From: Aquilaria yunnanensis
Taxonomy: Eukaryota > Streptophyta > Magnoliopsida > Malvales > Thymelaeaceae
Direction: 5' to 3'
DNA length: 64,000 nt
Assembly: GCA_039654915.1 (NCBI GenBank)
Contig: CM077595.1
Span: 44,981,501-45,045,500 of the forward strand
Numbering within the stretch: the stretch's first letter is position 1; each line of letters opens with the position of its first letter. Under the pieces are notes generated by a model. That model searched no databases, was not told the origin of the DNA, and saw only the letters and a program-made list of their open reading frames with translations. The position numbers and the translations under genes were made by a program. Positions 1-9,660 of this stretch are shown here, piece by piece.

Positions 1-88
1 CAAGTTTATTGAGAGTTTCTTGAAATTCTCCCATGGTAGGCTCCTCATTGTGTCTCACTTTCATCCTCCTATCCTCCTGGCCCTCCAT
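1..88 (-). CDS. Start of a putative gag frame of element A (runs off the window)
   Basis: An open frame starts at an ATG at 88 on the minus strand and stays open for 29 codons to the window edge. It is rich in charged residues and includes the stretch MGEFQETLNKL; a second in-frame ATG lies at that M. Its position about 960 bases after the primer-binding site fits the first ORF (gag) of a retrotransposon. The fragment is too short for a domain call, and either ATG could be the start. Confidence 0.35.
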   Translation of the reverse strand, partial: MEGQEDRRMKVRHNEEPTMGEFQETLNKL

Positions 89-422
89 ACTCCTGAAAAT
101 AACAAAGATCCTCACAAACACTCACCTCACGTGTTTCACTCAAAATATGAACACTCAAAACACTCAATTTGTTAGTGAGATATTGCTTATTCAAAGAGTT
201 CTCCAAAGTTCTAAGAAAACTATCCTCAAAGCACACAAGAAAACTTGAATTTTTGAAGAACTATTTTGCCTCCAAAAGAGGTGGGCTAAACAAGCTTTAA
301 AAGACTCTAGGAAGCTCTTGCAATTGATGATCACAAGAACCACAAAGAAAGCTTTTTGGCTTAAAAACAATGGGATAGGTTTTGGGGTGCAAAACTTTTA
401 ACACTTTGAGAAAACTTCTTTT

Positions 423-515
423 TTTGCAAGCTCTTTTCTTTTCTTTTCTTTGCTCTTTCTTTTTCTTTTCTTTTCCTTCCTTTTTTTTTTTCTTCTTTTT
501 TTTTTTTTTTTGGCT
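423..515. repeat. Polypyrimidine low-complexity tract
   Basis: About 90 bases made almost only of T and C on the plus strand (runs of TTTTC and T), in the leader of element A. On the sense (minus) strand it is an A/G run. Lysine/arginine-rich open frames read through it are composition artefacts. Confidence 0.85.
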
Positions 516-625
516 TGCTGTTTTGATGCTAACCAAATGTTCTCCTTGAAACTCCTTGCTGCCAAAGACAAAAAGTTAGAATTCTTTTCGGCCAAGACAA
601 GAAACTATTGAAATTTGCACAACTG

Positions 626-703
626 GAAATCAACGTTGGTTATACGAAACCAATTTGAAATCAACGTTGGTTGCGTAAAACCAATTTGAAATCAACGTTG
701 GTT
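626..703. repeat. 31-bp tandem repeat, about 2.5 copies
   Basis: The core gaaatcaacgttggtt occurs at 626, 657 and 688, a regular 31-base period. Each core contains the palindrome caacgttg. In the first two units ttggtt is followed a few bases later by aaccaa, so each can fold into a 6-bp hairpin. The repeat lies in the untranslated leader of element A, between primer-binding site and putative gag. Confidence 0.85.
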
Positions 704-1048
704 GTACCGTAACTTCCTCAATTTGGATCCTTCTCTTTTTTTTGGTGTTTTCTTGACTCTAAGATGCTGGAAACAATGAAAACAGAAGAGATTAATAGGG
801 CTGGAAATAAAACAGAAAGACGAGAATTAAACAAGAACAAACAAGTAGAAACCGAGAACACAAGGTGACATGGATTGACTTCTTTTTGTTGTTTTTGTGA
901 TTTTCAGACTTGAACAAGGATGGAATAAAAAGAACAGACCTGAAACAAGAAGAAAACAGAGAATTAAAACATGAAAATTACTGGACAGAATTGAAAGAAA
1001 AACGAAGGGAAACAAGAACACAAGATATGTCCTTCAATGGAACTTGTG

Positions 1049-1060
1049 GCTCTGATACCA
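1049..1060 (-). other. Primer-binding site of element A
   Basis: The minus strand reads TGGTATCAGAGC, the standard complement of the 3' end of plant initiator Met tRNA, used to prime minus-strand cDNA. Two bases separate it from the LTR end at 1063, which fixes the LTR boundary and the orientation. Confidence 0.9.
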
Positions 1061-1062
1061 AC

Positions 1063-2071
1063 TGATGCGAACCCCGATGGTATAAAGACCATGAAACGCG
1101 TCCAAGATGTGATTCAAGCTCCACAAGACATCAAAGAGACTAGGTTTAAAACCCCCACCCCTAATCAAGCTGTGACTAGAAACGAGAAGTATAGAACTCC
1201 AAGAACACAAGCACACTTGTGCACCAAGGCAATCCGCCAAGAACCAAAGAGAAAACCTCTCCAAAGAGCAATATTATTTCAGCAATAATCTGTATGTTTA
1301 CATCCAGAATATGTGCCTTTATATAGGCCTAAACTAGGGTTAAAAGCTGGGCAAAATTCGCAGCCTAAATCCTAGATACAAAGACATAGGAAATCCTAGT
1401 CAAATTAGGACTCTAATTCCTAGTTTGAACAAGTTTAATGAATGAAGCGTATGCCACTTGTCCAAAATGATTTAAAACTATTCCATAGCCTAAATAACAT
1501 CCTAAATAATGTAAATAAATACGAAAATAAAATAAAATACGTTACAAAACAAGATTGGCCATAAAAACCACAAAATAGTCTTCTCAGGAGGTTCCTGCTT
1601 GTGTCTTCAACTTCAAGCTGCAATTCGAACTTCATGCAGCCATGATTTCTCAAAATGGAAAACATGAAAGTTGTAGATCTATTTCTTAGCTTCGAAACCA
1701 CACTTGAATCACACAAAATGGACTTCTAAATCGAAAGATATTCCCAAAATACTGCAACTGCTTCTGAACTAGCGATAACTCGTAAATCGTGACTTTGAAG
1801 CTAAATTGGACCTCCTTATCATGCAAACTGGGTTTCATGGTCTTCATATGATTTCTAGATCTAGATGTTAGATTTCTAATGAATCAAGAATCACTCAATT
1901 ATGATCTGTTTGACTCAATATATGATTTTTCCACCAGAACATCGCCAATCTGTCAACATCCAAGCTTGAAGTGCACTAGTGAGCTCCTTAGCCCTTTTCC
2001 TTGTCAATGGTCCACTAGAAACCTTTAGTAGGTCCTTGCCTTCCTTGGTTGTGCCTTCTTTGATCATATCA
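1063..2071 (-). repeat. 5' LTR of element A
   Basis: On the plus strand it begins TGATGCGA after the primer-binding site and ends CATATCA at the break in copia element B. TGAT and ATCA are inverted termini. The 1009-bp LTR holds a TATA box on the sense strand about 255 bases before its 3' end. Short frames inside it on both strands are not genes. Confidence 0.82.
1318..1325 (-). promoter_or_regulatory. TATA box of the element A LTR
   Basis: The minus strand reads CCTATATAAAGGC, a strong plant TATA context. It lies about 250 bases from the 3' end of the LTR, the usual U3/R position. Transcription would start near 1290 and run leftward. Confidence 0.65.
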
Positions 2072-3403
2072 GTGGGTCTCATTTATATGGCCCAAGTGAC
2101 AGTGCCAGAGATAGGTCGGGTTTGAATCATTTAATCTGACCTTCTTGGTATTCACATTATAGATTGGATCTTCAATGTCTAGAACATACAACCCATTGCT
2201 AAGTTGAGCACTACCATAAAAGATTTCATTCAAATAAATAGAACAACACTTGTCCTTTATTATAAATGAAAAACCTTTCTTGTCCAAACAAGAAACAGAA
2301 ATCAAATTTCTACTAATAGTAGGCACAAAGTAGCAGTTGTCTAATTCTAAAACTAATCCACTAGGTAAAGTGAGAACATAAGTCCCTACGGCTAAGGCAG
2401 CAACCCTTGCTCCATTTCCAACACGTAGGTCCACTTCACCTCGGGCCAATCTTCTACTTCTACTTAGATCCTGCACATTTGCACAAATGTGAGATCCACA
2501 TCCAGTATCCAATACCCAAGATGAGGAAGTAGAAAAGTTAGCCTTTATAACAAGAATACCTGAAATGGAAGTCTTACTTCCTTTTTCCTTAGCAAGTTCT
2601 TCAAGAGAGAGCTTGCAGTTGCGCTTCCAGTGTCCAGGTTGCTTACAATGGAAGCACTCCCCTTCCTTTGCCACACCACCCTTTGGTTTCAGTGCAGCTG
2701 AAGAAGAACTAGCATTGGACTTTCCATTAGCTTTATCCTTCTTCTTGTTGGCTTTTCCCTTTCCCTTGCCCTTTTGAACCATCAAAATGGGCTTAGTCTT
2801 CTTAAGGTTTTGCTCAGCAGTTGTCAACATGTTGAGCAATTCAGGGAGGGACTTGTCAAGGTCGTTCATGTTATAGTTCATGACGAATTGACTGTAGCTT
2901 TCAGGCAACGATTGCAAGACTACATCGATAGCCAACTCTTTCTGAAGAACAAATCCCAAATTCTCAAGATTCTCAATGTACCCAATCATCTTGAGCACAT
3001 GAGGACCCATGGAACTTCCCTCAGACATCTTGCACTGAAACAATGCCTTAGAGGTCTCAAACCTCTCATGCCTAGCTTGCTCTTGGAAAACCATTTTGAG
3101 ATGTTCGATCATATCGAACGCCCCCATGTTCTCATGTTGCTTCTGAAGCTCAGATTCCATGGTAATAAGCATGAGGCATGCAACATCCAAAGCATCATCA
3201 GAATGCCTCTTATGAGCATCCCTTTCAGCTCTTGGAGCAGTGGTAGTAGGCTCATTCGGAATGGGCTGCTCTAGGACATAAGCCTTTCTCTCTTGTTTGA
3301 GGACTATCCTCAAGTTTCGGTACCATTTGAGAAAGTTGGTCCCATTCAATTTTTCCTTCTCAAGGATCGATCGCAACGAAAGTGTCGATGTGTTTTGTGC
3401 CAT
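2072..3403 (-). CDS. Copia gag-protease polyprotein, N-terminal third (element B)
   Basis: About 443 codons open from an ATG at 3403, whose product starts MAQNTSTLSLRSILE as in element D. Seen: an N-terminal capsid-like gag region, a CCHC zinc knuckle (CFHCKQPGHWKRNC, about residue 250) after a lysine-rich linker, an aspartic protease motif (WVLDTGCGSHIC, about 295), and the first part of the GAG-pre-integrase zinc motif (WHCHLGH, about 430). Gag would form the virus-like particle and the protease would cleave the polyprotein. The frame is uninterrupted until element A cuts it at 2072; the last few codons before the stop belong to A. The high identity to D suggests a young insertion before disruption. 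Confidence 0.92.
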
Positions 3404-4903
3404 GGTAATCTACAACAGTAAATATGCAGTGTAAGAGTCATGTATTTTAATACATTTAATAAGGACTTTTATTAAACGATACTCCCACTATTTTCCTCAA
3501 AATAATAACCCTCGATATTATTTCGGAACACCTCGGCGCTAAGGTATTCTAGTGGGCCAAGATCCATATTTGACCACAACCTGAGTCAGCTTTGGCTTTT
3601 CTCTCAAGTTACAGCTATTTAGGTAGGCAACTCCTTGCCAATTGCATCTTATGCAACTCTTGGATAGTTGGGTGAACAACACTTGTCCAAGCTCATATCA
3701 TGAACTTAAGCCCAACTCTATGCCTCTAAGTCCCTAATCCTATTAGGATGACTTAGTTAAGTCAAACCCAAAGTTAACAGTTTGGATATCACTATTATCC
3801 CATCGCGCCTTACGAAGATGAACATAGGTGCTTTACTTTGGCAAACCCACCTAATGTTGATCAAAGTCTTGACGAGTGCCAACATTTGGAAGGCATCACA
3901 TTTAATGACTTAATATTTGTTTGAGGGATTTTTTTTCTTTTGATCTCACCAATTTGTTATCTCCGGTTGTTTTATACATGCATCACATACAAATATAAAA
4001 CATGCATCTCATGCTTACAAGAAATAAACGTGACATGGTTATAGCCCAAACTATGTGATATTCTCAAGCCAATGAGAATATCATAAAAGCCTAAGAAAAG
4101 AAAAGAGTCTTCACAAGCTCCTTCTCTTCCTTTCTTGGTTGCCTTTTGTGTCACCTCCTTGGACATACCACCTTGGACGATCCCATAATGCACCATTACA
4201 TCAATAATAGAAACCTTGAGTTACATTCGAGGGGAGTAAGGTGAGAAGAGAATGTACAATGAGAGTGATAAGAAAAGGCACGACTCGCTGGCCGTATTTA
4301 CAAGTACAACCAATCAAGAGCTATAACCATGAACCATGCTTCAAACACCAATCAGCATATCATGTCAAATCTCATTCAACAAAGATGCATGCCAATTTTC
4401 GCGTGTTGATTAACCAGTTTTTATTTATGTGGCGCTTCGCATACGGCAGTCCCGCTGGCCGATCAGCGGAATCGGTCAGCGGATGGGGTCAAGGGGAGCC
4501 GCCCTTGTGGGGGGCGTGGGGGGCAGCGCCCCCCGGCACAAAAAATTGTCTTACAATTGCTTAGCCCGAAATCTTCTATTTCGAGAAAGTAGGCACCCGA
4601 GACTCCTCCATTCGAGCCACCAAAAATACCTTACTTTCGGTGCCCGAACAGGCCGAATCCGAACAAACCTAGGGTTTTTGCAACTTATTCAAGAATCCTA
4701 ATCCATATAGGTATCTCATACCTATCAATTTCGGGTTAATCTCATTAACCAATTTGTGTTGTTTCTTCATATATCTCATATGTTCATTACGAATTCCGGT
4801 TTCATGCATCATGAATCAATCTAATTAATCATGGCCGAAAACCAATCGAAGACATAGCATCATGTGATTCAACACTCAATCCCAATTTAGGGTTTCACCA
4901 GTA
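3404..4903 (-). other. Untranslated leader of copia element B
   Basis: The 1.5 kb between primer-binding site and gag ATG is mostly AT-rich and also occurs in elements C (55653-57182) and D (63321 onward). It contains a strongly GC-rich island (4431-4540) with a GC-only hairpin at 4518-4534, and a conserved hairpin just upstream of gag (3455-3476). A 74-codon sense frame at 3972-4196 is not intact in element C, so I do not call it a gene. Confidence 0.8.
3455..3476 (-). promoter_or_regulatory. Conserved hairpin upstream of gag (element B copy)
   Basis: Perfect 8-bp inverted repeat TTTAATAA / TTATTAAA with a 6-base loop, about 50 bases before the gag ATG at 3403. The same structure is at 57110-57131 in element C and 63372-63393 in element D. 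A role in translation or RNA structure is inferred only from position and conservation. Confidence 0.5.
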
Positions 4904-4915
4904 GCTCTGATACCA
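4904..4915 (-). other. Primer-binding site of copia element B
   Basis: The minus strand reads TGGTATCAGAGC, matching initiator Met tRNA, one base from the LTR end at 4917. Confidence 0.93.
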
Positions 4916-5269
4916 CTGTTGGGTTTCGGGAGCCAAACAGCGCAGCGGAATTTAACCAAAACCCTCCAGGATCCAAGTGAAACGAGGTAAACCAGGTGTT
5001 CGAAAATTTCATACCTAATTTTCGGTTGAGATCTCTCACTCAACTGTAGAGTCGAATCACAAAACCTGAACAGTTGACGTGTTCAGGCTCTCTATGATAT
5101 CCACACGAGCCTCTCGGGATCACCACGCTTCCACCGCGTCCCGGCAGATGTGTTTCTCTTGCGCTCGCAGTGCTAGCTTGCATCCTCCAAGGAATTGCAA
5201 GAGAAGAGTGCGGCTGTCCTTTTGGGAGGCTAGGGCAAGGAGACCTACGAATTTCTCACTTAAAAGTTG

Positions 5270-5277
5270 TATTTATA
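5270..5277 (-). promoter_or_regulatory. TATA box of the copia LTR (element B)
   Basis: The minus strand reads CACTATAAATACAAC. It lies about 350 bases from the LTR 3' end, fitting a U3/R promoter. The same box is at 55280-55287 in element C; element D has a variant (58292-58299). Confidence 0.65.
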
Positions 5278-5480
5278 GTGAGACTCAACTTCCAGGCCTA
5301 ATGGGTTTCAAAGCCCTAATCCAATTAGGATTTAATTTCGGGCTTAATAATGGCTCAACTCCTTGGCCCATTATTAATATGAAATTAAAGTGAAACCATA
5401 ACCCAAATAATTAGCCCATGCACTCTAATGATCAAAATAGCTCTATGTGTGCGACCCAACAGGCTCTTGCCATGTTGGCA

Positions 5481-5507
5481 ATGATCATAAATCACATTTA
5501 TGATCAT
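5481..5507. repeat. Palindrome in U3 of the copia LTR
   Basis: Perfect inverted repeat with 12-bp arms, ATGATCATAAAT, around a 3-base centre (CAC), about 200 bases upstream of the TATA box. It is present in all six copies of this LTR; the copy near 14862 has one changed base. Confidence 0.8.
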
Positions 5508-6332
5508 AAGCAATGAGCGGTGTCTAGCAACACATCATTGCTACCCAAGTGACAAGATTGTCGGTGAATCGACTAAACCTTTATGATCATGACCGATATA
5601 TGCCATTGTCCCTTTGTCCAAGATATCAAGACTAAGCACGAGACATGGAATGTGTCACTCTCGTATAGCCCAATCTTTGGTTTCTTGATTACCGAGTAGA
5701 CCAAATTAAACTGACGACATTGATATCATATATCAACTCATCGGAGCATGGCCATGCATTTTCTAAGTCTCAATCTATCAAGGGGCCCAAAGATATCACT
5801 CCCGTTACATAGGAGGGACAAATCCCATCTTGATCATACAAATCCCTCCGCATGATATGTGACATACCCAATGACCTCCTTCAAGTTCACTCAGTTACGA
5901 GCAACAAAGGAAAGTATCAAAGTATGTGACTCACATGTAGGGAACCTTGATGATCTTAGGTCGAAGGACTACATATACCATGATCACTATGAGAATCACT
6001 TATGACACTCATATAACGATCCATGAAGTGTTCTCATAGTGGGTCGGTTCAGTACACAAGTTCTCCAACTTGTACCCATATGTAGACTACATATCTCATA
6101 TTAGTCTCCACATATGCTAGTCATTATGTATTATTGCAACCCGCTCCACAATAATACTAGACTAGGGACGTTTAAGAATATCATTATTCTAGGGTTACAA
6201 TTATGTTTATTACGTTACGCAGAAACAAAACAACAAACAAAATTGCTGGATTAATGCCTCAATAAAATATCATGACTCAATGTGCAAAAATACAATCATC
6301 TCATGATTGGCTTTTTGGGCACAACACTAACA

Positions 6333-6793
6333 GGCCTTAGAAAGAGAATTTGAGGATTCGAGGCCACCTAGCAAAAAGGTGGAGGTTGGACCAGCCAATC
6401 TAGGAAAGAGTGCCGGGAAACAACCAATGGTGGAAAACCAAGGTCCATCCAAGAGAAGGAAGACGGGCTTATGTCCTAGGTGTGGACGGTTTCATGGTGG
6501 AAGTCCATGTACTTTGGGGACAGATGTTTGCAATATCTGTGGTCAGAGAGGACATTGGGGGAGGGAATGCCCAAGGGCTCGCCTTTTGCCAGGTCTACCC
6601 TGAAATTTACCCCCTGTACCCCTTAACATAGGGAATCGGCCTGGTGTTGCCACAGCAGCACTTGAGCCGAGGGTTTTCGCGCTGGTGAGTTAGGTGACCA
6701 GAGAACCAGCCGCCGTTCGAGGTAATTTAACTTTTGAGAATGGCAGTGTTAGAGTGCTTTTTGAAAGAGGAGCTACTCTTTCAGTGATATCTT
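6333..6793 (+). pseudogene. E gag C-terminus and start of protease (broken)
   Basis: Two zinc-knuckle-like motifs are readable: CPRCGRFHGGSPC and CNICGQRGHWGREC (about 6469-6580), which in gag bind RNA. A stop follows at about 6601. In the same frame, past another stop, comes the protease start, where the expected aspartic site DTGA is replaced by ERGA (about 6766-6777), so the catalytic Asp is lost. The frame is then cut by a solo LTR at 6794. Bases 6789-6793 (atctt) are that LTR's target duplication. The upstream gag was separated by the insertion of element B. Confidence 0.85.
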
Positions 6794-8195
6794 TGGTGGG
6801 GTTTGGGAGCCAAATAGCGCAGCGAAATTTAACCGAAAGCCTCTAGGATCCAAATGAAATGGGGTAAACCGGGTGTTCAAATATTTTCATACCTAATTTT
6901 TGGTTGAGATCTCTCACTCAACTGTAGAGTCGAATCACAAAACCTGAACAGTTGACGTGTTCAAGCTCTCTATGGTATCCATACGAACCTTTCGAGATCA
7001 CCACGCTTCCATCGTGTCCCGGCAGATGCGTTTCTCTTGCGCTTGCAGTGCCAAGGAATTGCAAGAGAAGAGTGCGGCTGTCCTTTTGGGAGGCTAGGGC
7101 AAGGAAACCTACAAATTTCTCACTAAAAGTTGTATTTATAGTGAGACTAAACTTCCAGGCCTAATGGGTATCAAAGCCCTAATCCAATTAGGCTTTAATT
7201 TCGGCCTTAATAATGGCTCAACTATTGGGCCCATTATTAATATGAAATTAAAGTGAAACCATAACCCAAATAATTAGACCACACACTCTAATGATCCAAA
7301 TAGCTCTATGTGTGCGACCCAATAGGCTCTTACCACGTTGGCAATGATCATAAATCACATTTATGATCATAAGCAATGAATGGTGTCTAGCAACACATCA
7401 TTGCTACCCAACTGACAAGATTGTCAGTGATTCGACTAAACCTTTATGATCATCACCGATATATGCCATTGTCCCTTTGTCCATGATATCAAGACTAAGG
7501 ATGAGGCATGGAATGTGTCACTCTCGTATAGCCCAATCTTTGGTTTCTTGATTACCGAGTAGACCAACTTAAACTGATGACATTGATATCGTATATCAAC
7601 TTATCCGAGCATGGCCAGGCATTTTTCTAAGTCTTACTCTATCAAGGGGCCCGAAGATATCACTTCCGTTACATAGGAGGGACAAATCCCATCTTGATCA
7701 TACAAATCCCTCCGCATGATATGTGACATACCCAATGCCCTCCTTCAAGTTCACTCAGTTACGAGCAACAAAGGGATGTATCAAAGTATGTGACTCACAT
7801 GTAAGGAACCTTGATGATCTTAGGTTGAAGGACTACATATACCATGATCACTATGAGAATCACTTATGACACTCATATAATGATCCATGTAGTGTTCTCA
7901 CGGTGGGTCGGTCCAACACACAAGTTCTCCAACTTGTACCCATATGCAGACTACATATCTCATATTGGTCACCACATATGCTAGTCGTTATGTATTATTG
8001 CAACCCCTCCAGAATAATACGAGATGAGGGATGTTTGAGAATACCATTATTTTAGGGTTACAATTATGTTTGTTACGTTATGCAGAAACAAAACAACAAA
8101 CCATAATTGCTGGATTAATGCCTTAATAAAATATCATGGCTCAATGTGCAAAAATAGAATCATCTCATGATTGGCTTTTGGGCACAACATTAACA
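6794..8195 (-). repeat. Solo copia LTR 1 with perfect target duplication ATCTT
   Basis: A 1402-bp copy of the B/C/D-family LTR in the same orientation as B, with no primer-binding site, internal region or polypurine tract beside it. Direct repeats ATCTT at 6789-6793 and 8196-8200 flank it. Removing the LTR and one duplication rejoins E's protease in frame, which confirms the borders. The first bases are mutated (TGGTGGGG instead of TGTTGGG). It is the expected product of recombination between the two LTRs of a full element. Confidence 0.93.
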
Positions 8196-8550
8196 ATCTT
8201 CTGCCTTGGTTGATAAGTTTAAAGTGCAACAAGAAATCTTGGGTGAGTTGAAACTCATTAGAACTACAGGGAGGGGTTTTATTGTGACCAATGAAGTGGT
8301 TACTAGTTATCCCTTGCAATTAGGCAACCATGATTTTCTTTGTGAGTTATGGGTGATAGAATTGAGGTCTAATGACCTAGTATTAGGAATGGATTGGCTA
8401 AGTAAGCATGGGGCACAAATTGACTATGTGAATCACTCAGTCCACATTACCGATGCTCAGGGAGCTCGAGTGACTTGCACAGGAGGATTGGCATCTAGTT
8501 CTGAGAGCTTACATCTTAGACTTATGGATACCATCCCCATAAGTAGTTAA
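8196..8550 (+). pseudogene. E protease, C-terminal part
   Basis: Continues the protease after solo LTR 1. Seen: VDKFKVQQEIL followed further on by VLGMDWLSKHGAQIDY, the usual second hallmark of gypsy proteases. The reading frame ends at 8550 in a short repetitive scar (8519-8638). The linker that normally joins protease to RT, roughly 100 residues, is missing, so sequence was deleted when the left side of element F was formed. Confidence 0.82.
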
Positions 8551-8638
8551 AAAGAGTATTATTCATTGAATAATGGGGTGGCCATTATTCATTAAAAAGT
8601 AGTTAAAAAGTAGTTAAAAAGACTTATGGATACCATCC
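8519..8638. repeat. Repair scar with templated filler between E and F
   Basis: An 18-base direct repeat, gacttatggataccatcc, lies at 8519-8536 and 8621-8638. Between the copies are repeats of aagtagttaaaaag (8541, 8597 and partly 8608) and fold-back repeats of tgaataatgg / ccattattca. The second 18-base copy abuts the truncated LTR of F. This patchwork is typical of end joining that copies nearby sequence. Confidence 0.72.
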
Positions 8639-8866
8639 GGTTAGAACTTTGGTCTATTCGTCTTCGGGGGACTTTTTCCGTAGGGGGTGATCGGTCCTTT
8701 TCCCGAGGGTGGTTTGGCCGACGTTCCAAAGGAGGTGCTACGTTGGCTTCCGAAGTTGGAATTGGTGAGCTACCGAGGTCGAGTGCCTCAAGTGTATGAC
8801 TTCCTTCACTCCGGAATCCTTTTACGTGGTCGATGGTTGACCAGGGTGATAGCACTTCGGCTATCA
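8637..8866 (-). repeat. Truncated 3' LTR of element F
   Basis: About 230 bp matching 11258-11488 with scattered substitutions, including the ending gatagcacttcggctatca. The remaining roughly 620 bp of the LTR are missing at the left, where the repair scar begins. The minus-strand sequence just before the LTR (8867-8880) is only weakly purine-rich. Confidence 0.78.
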
Positions 8867-9660
8867 CATGCCACTCTTGGAAAGTCAAAGTGAAGACTTC
8901 GGCAAGTAGCTTTTTCGGCGTCTGTCTAACGCTCAATTGGCAGTCTTTGACAGAAGAACCTTGTGGACTCCCAGAGGCCTTCGTTGCAGTATGTCCACTT
9001 TCTGTCGAACAGGGCGGCACGGAGCCTTGAAACCTGGACCTGATTTACACCCAGAGTGTGATGTCAGCTGAGGAGGCACTTTGCCACCTAGGTGATGAAC
9101 CTTATTCGGATAGGTGTCATTTGTTTGCCCTTTGGTGGTCTCGAGATTCCCAACTTGTTCACTTTTCCCGCTATAGGCTAGTGGATCGTGGCGTCTTGAA
9201 ACTAGGTGTGTTAGTCTCGAGCAATGTGCTCGGGTTTTCTGGATGCCAGAAAGCGTGTCCTAGTTTCTTGTGATGGGTGACATGTGGCAGGCATTAGCTG
9301 GGATCGGCACGCCTTCTCATGCACGAGGGATAATCATGGCGACGCTTCGCCTTCGCGCAGCATTTATGACGCCTTTTTGGCTGCCCTTCCTCTATCTATA
9401 TAAGCCTTCCTCCTGTCATACTCTTCATTTGTGTTTTTGTGCTCTCACTTTCCTCTTGGTTTGCTCTTGCTTTTTCTCTTTTTGTGCGGCGGTCCTAGCG
9501 GTGGAGCGATTTCCAGCAACCTTTCACCACGGCGTCCTCAAACCCCGACTTCCAGCAATCTTTCCACCTTCTATGCGAGGTTATTGCACCTAGCGTTGCC
9601 ATGCTCGGATGGCCCAACACTTTTTGGTAAGCAAATTTGATCGTTTTGGTGGCCACCCTG
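8867..9660. other. Interior of F, left half: no recognisable gene
   Basis: GC-rich sequence with several open frames on both strands, none with a motif I recognise. A TATA-like CTATATAAG occurs near 9397 on the plus strand. A potential three-way-junction fold is at 9198-9267. The stretch could include a further small insertion, since the RNase H remnant stops at 9661, but I see no supporting borders. Confidence 0.5.
9198..9267. repeat. Nested inverted repeats (three-way-junction potential)
   Basis: Outer arms gaaactagg (9198-9206) and cctagtttc (9259-9267) enclose two perfect hairpins: cgagca/tgctcg (9218-9232, loop atg) and tttctgg/ccagaaa (9236-9252, loop atg). Function unknown. Confidence 0.6.

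Larger units (their letters stand above)
1..2071 (-). mobile_element. Element A: 5' part of an LTR retrotransposon, lineage unknown
   Basis: Seen: on the minus strand a 1009-bp LTR (2071 down to 1063) with TGAT/ATCA ends is followed after 2 bases by a perfect initiator-Met primer-binding site (1049-1060), then about 1 kb of leader and an open frame running off the left edge. The right LTR end abuts copia element B exactly where B's open frame breaks, so A inserted into B and is the younger of the two. The 5-bp target duplication cannot be checked because the other end lies outside the window; the right flank is gtggg. No pol domain is visible, so copia or gypsy cannot be decided. Confidence 0.8.
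2072..6332 (-). mobile_element. Element B: Ty1/copia retrotransposon, 5' part
   Basis: Minus-strand order is 5' LTR (6332-4917), primer-binding site, 1.5 kb leader, then gag-protease coding sequence from 3403 down to the break at 2072 made by element A. It is a close relative of element D at the right end of the window: protein, leader and LTR align closely throughout. The rest of pol and the 3' LTR lie left of the window. B sits in the gag of gypsy element E; the right flank is ggcct. Confidence 0.93.
4917..6332 (-). repeat. 5' LTR of copia element B
   Basis: A 1416-bp LTR. On the plus strand it begins TGTTGGGTTTCGGGAG and ends GCACAACACTAACA, so TGTT/AACA are inverted ends. Five further copies of this LTR are in the window: 6794-8195, 14034-15452, 50431-51846, 54225-55639 and 57939-59354. 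It carries a sense-strand TATA box (5270-5277) and a 12-bp-arm palindrome (5481-5507). The 104-codon frame at 5079-5393 is antisense to the element. Confidence 0.95.

Noticed and set aside
297..595. Lysine/arginine-rich open frames on the minus strand
   Set aside because: They are translations of the purine-rich low-complexity tract at 423-515 and show no domain.
3972..4196. 74-codon sense frame in the copia leader as a possible small upstream gene
   Set aside because: The matching stretch in element C is frameshifted and there is no recognisable motif.
9395..9404. TATATAAG on the plus strand as promoter of a gene in 9400-9660
   Set aside because: No supported coding sequence follows, and the enclosing element reads on the other strand.
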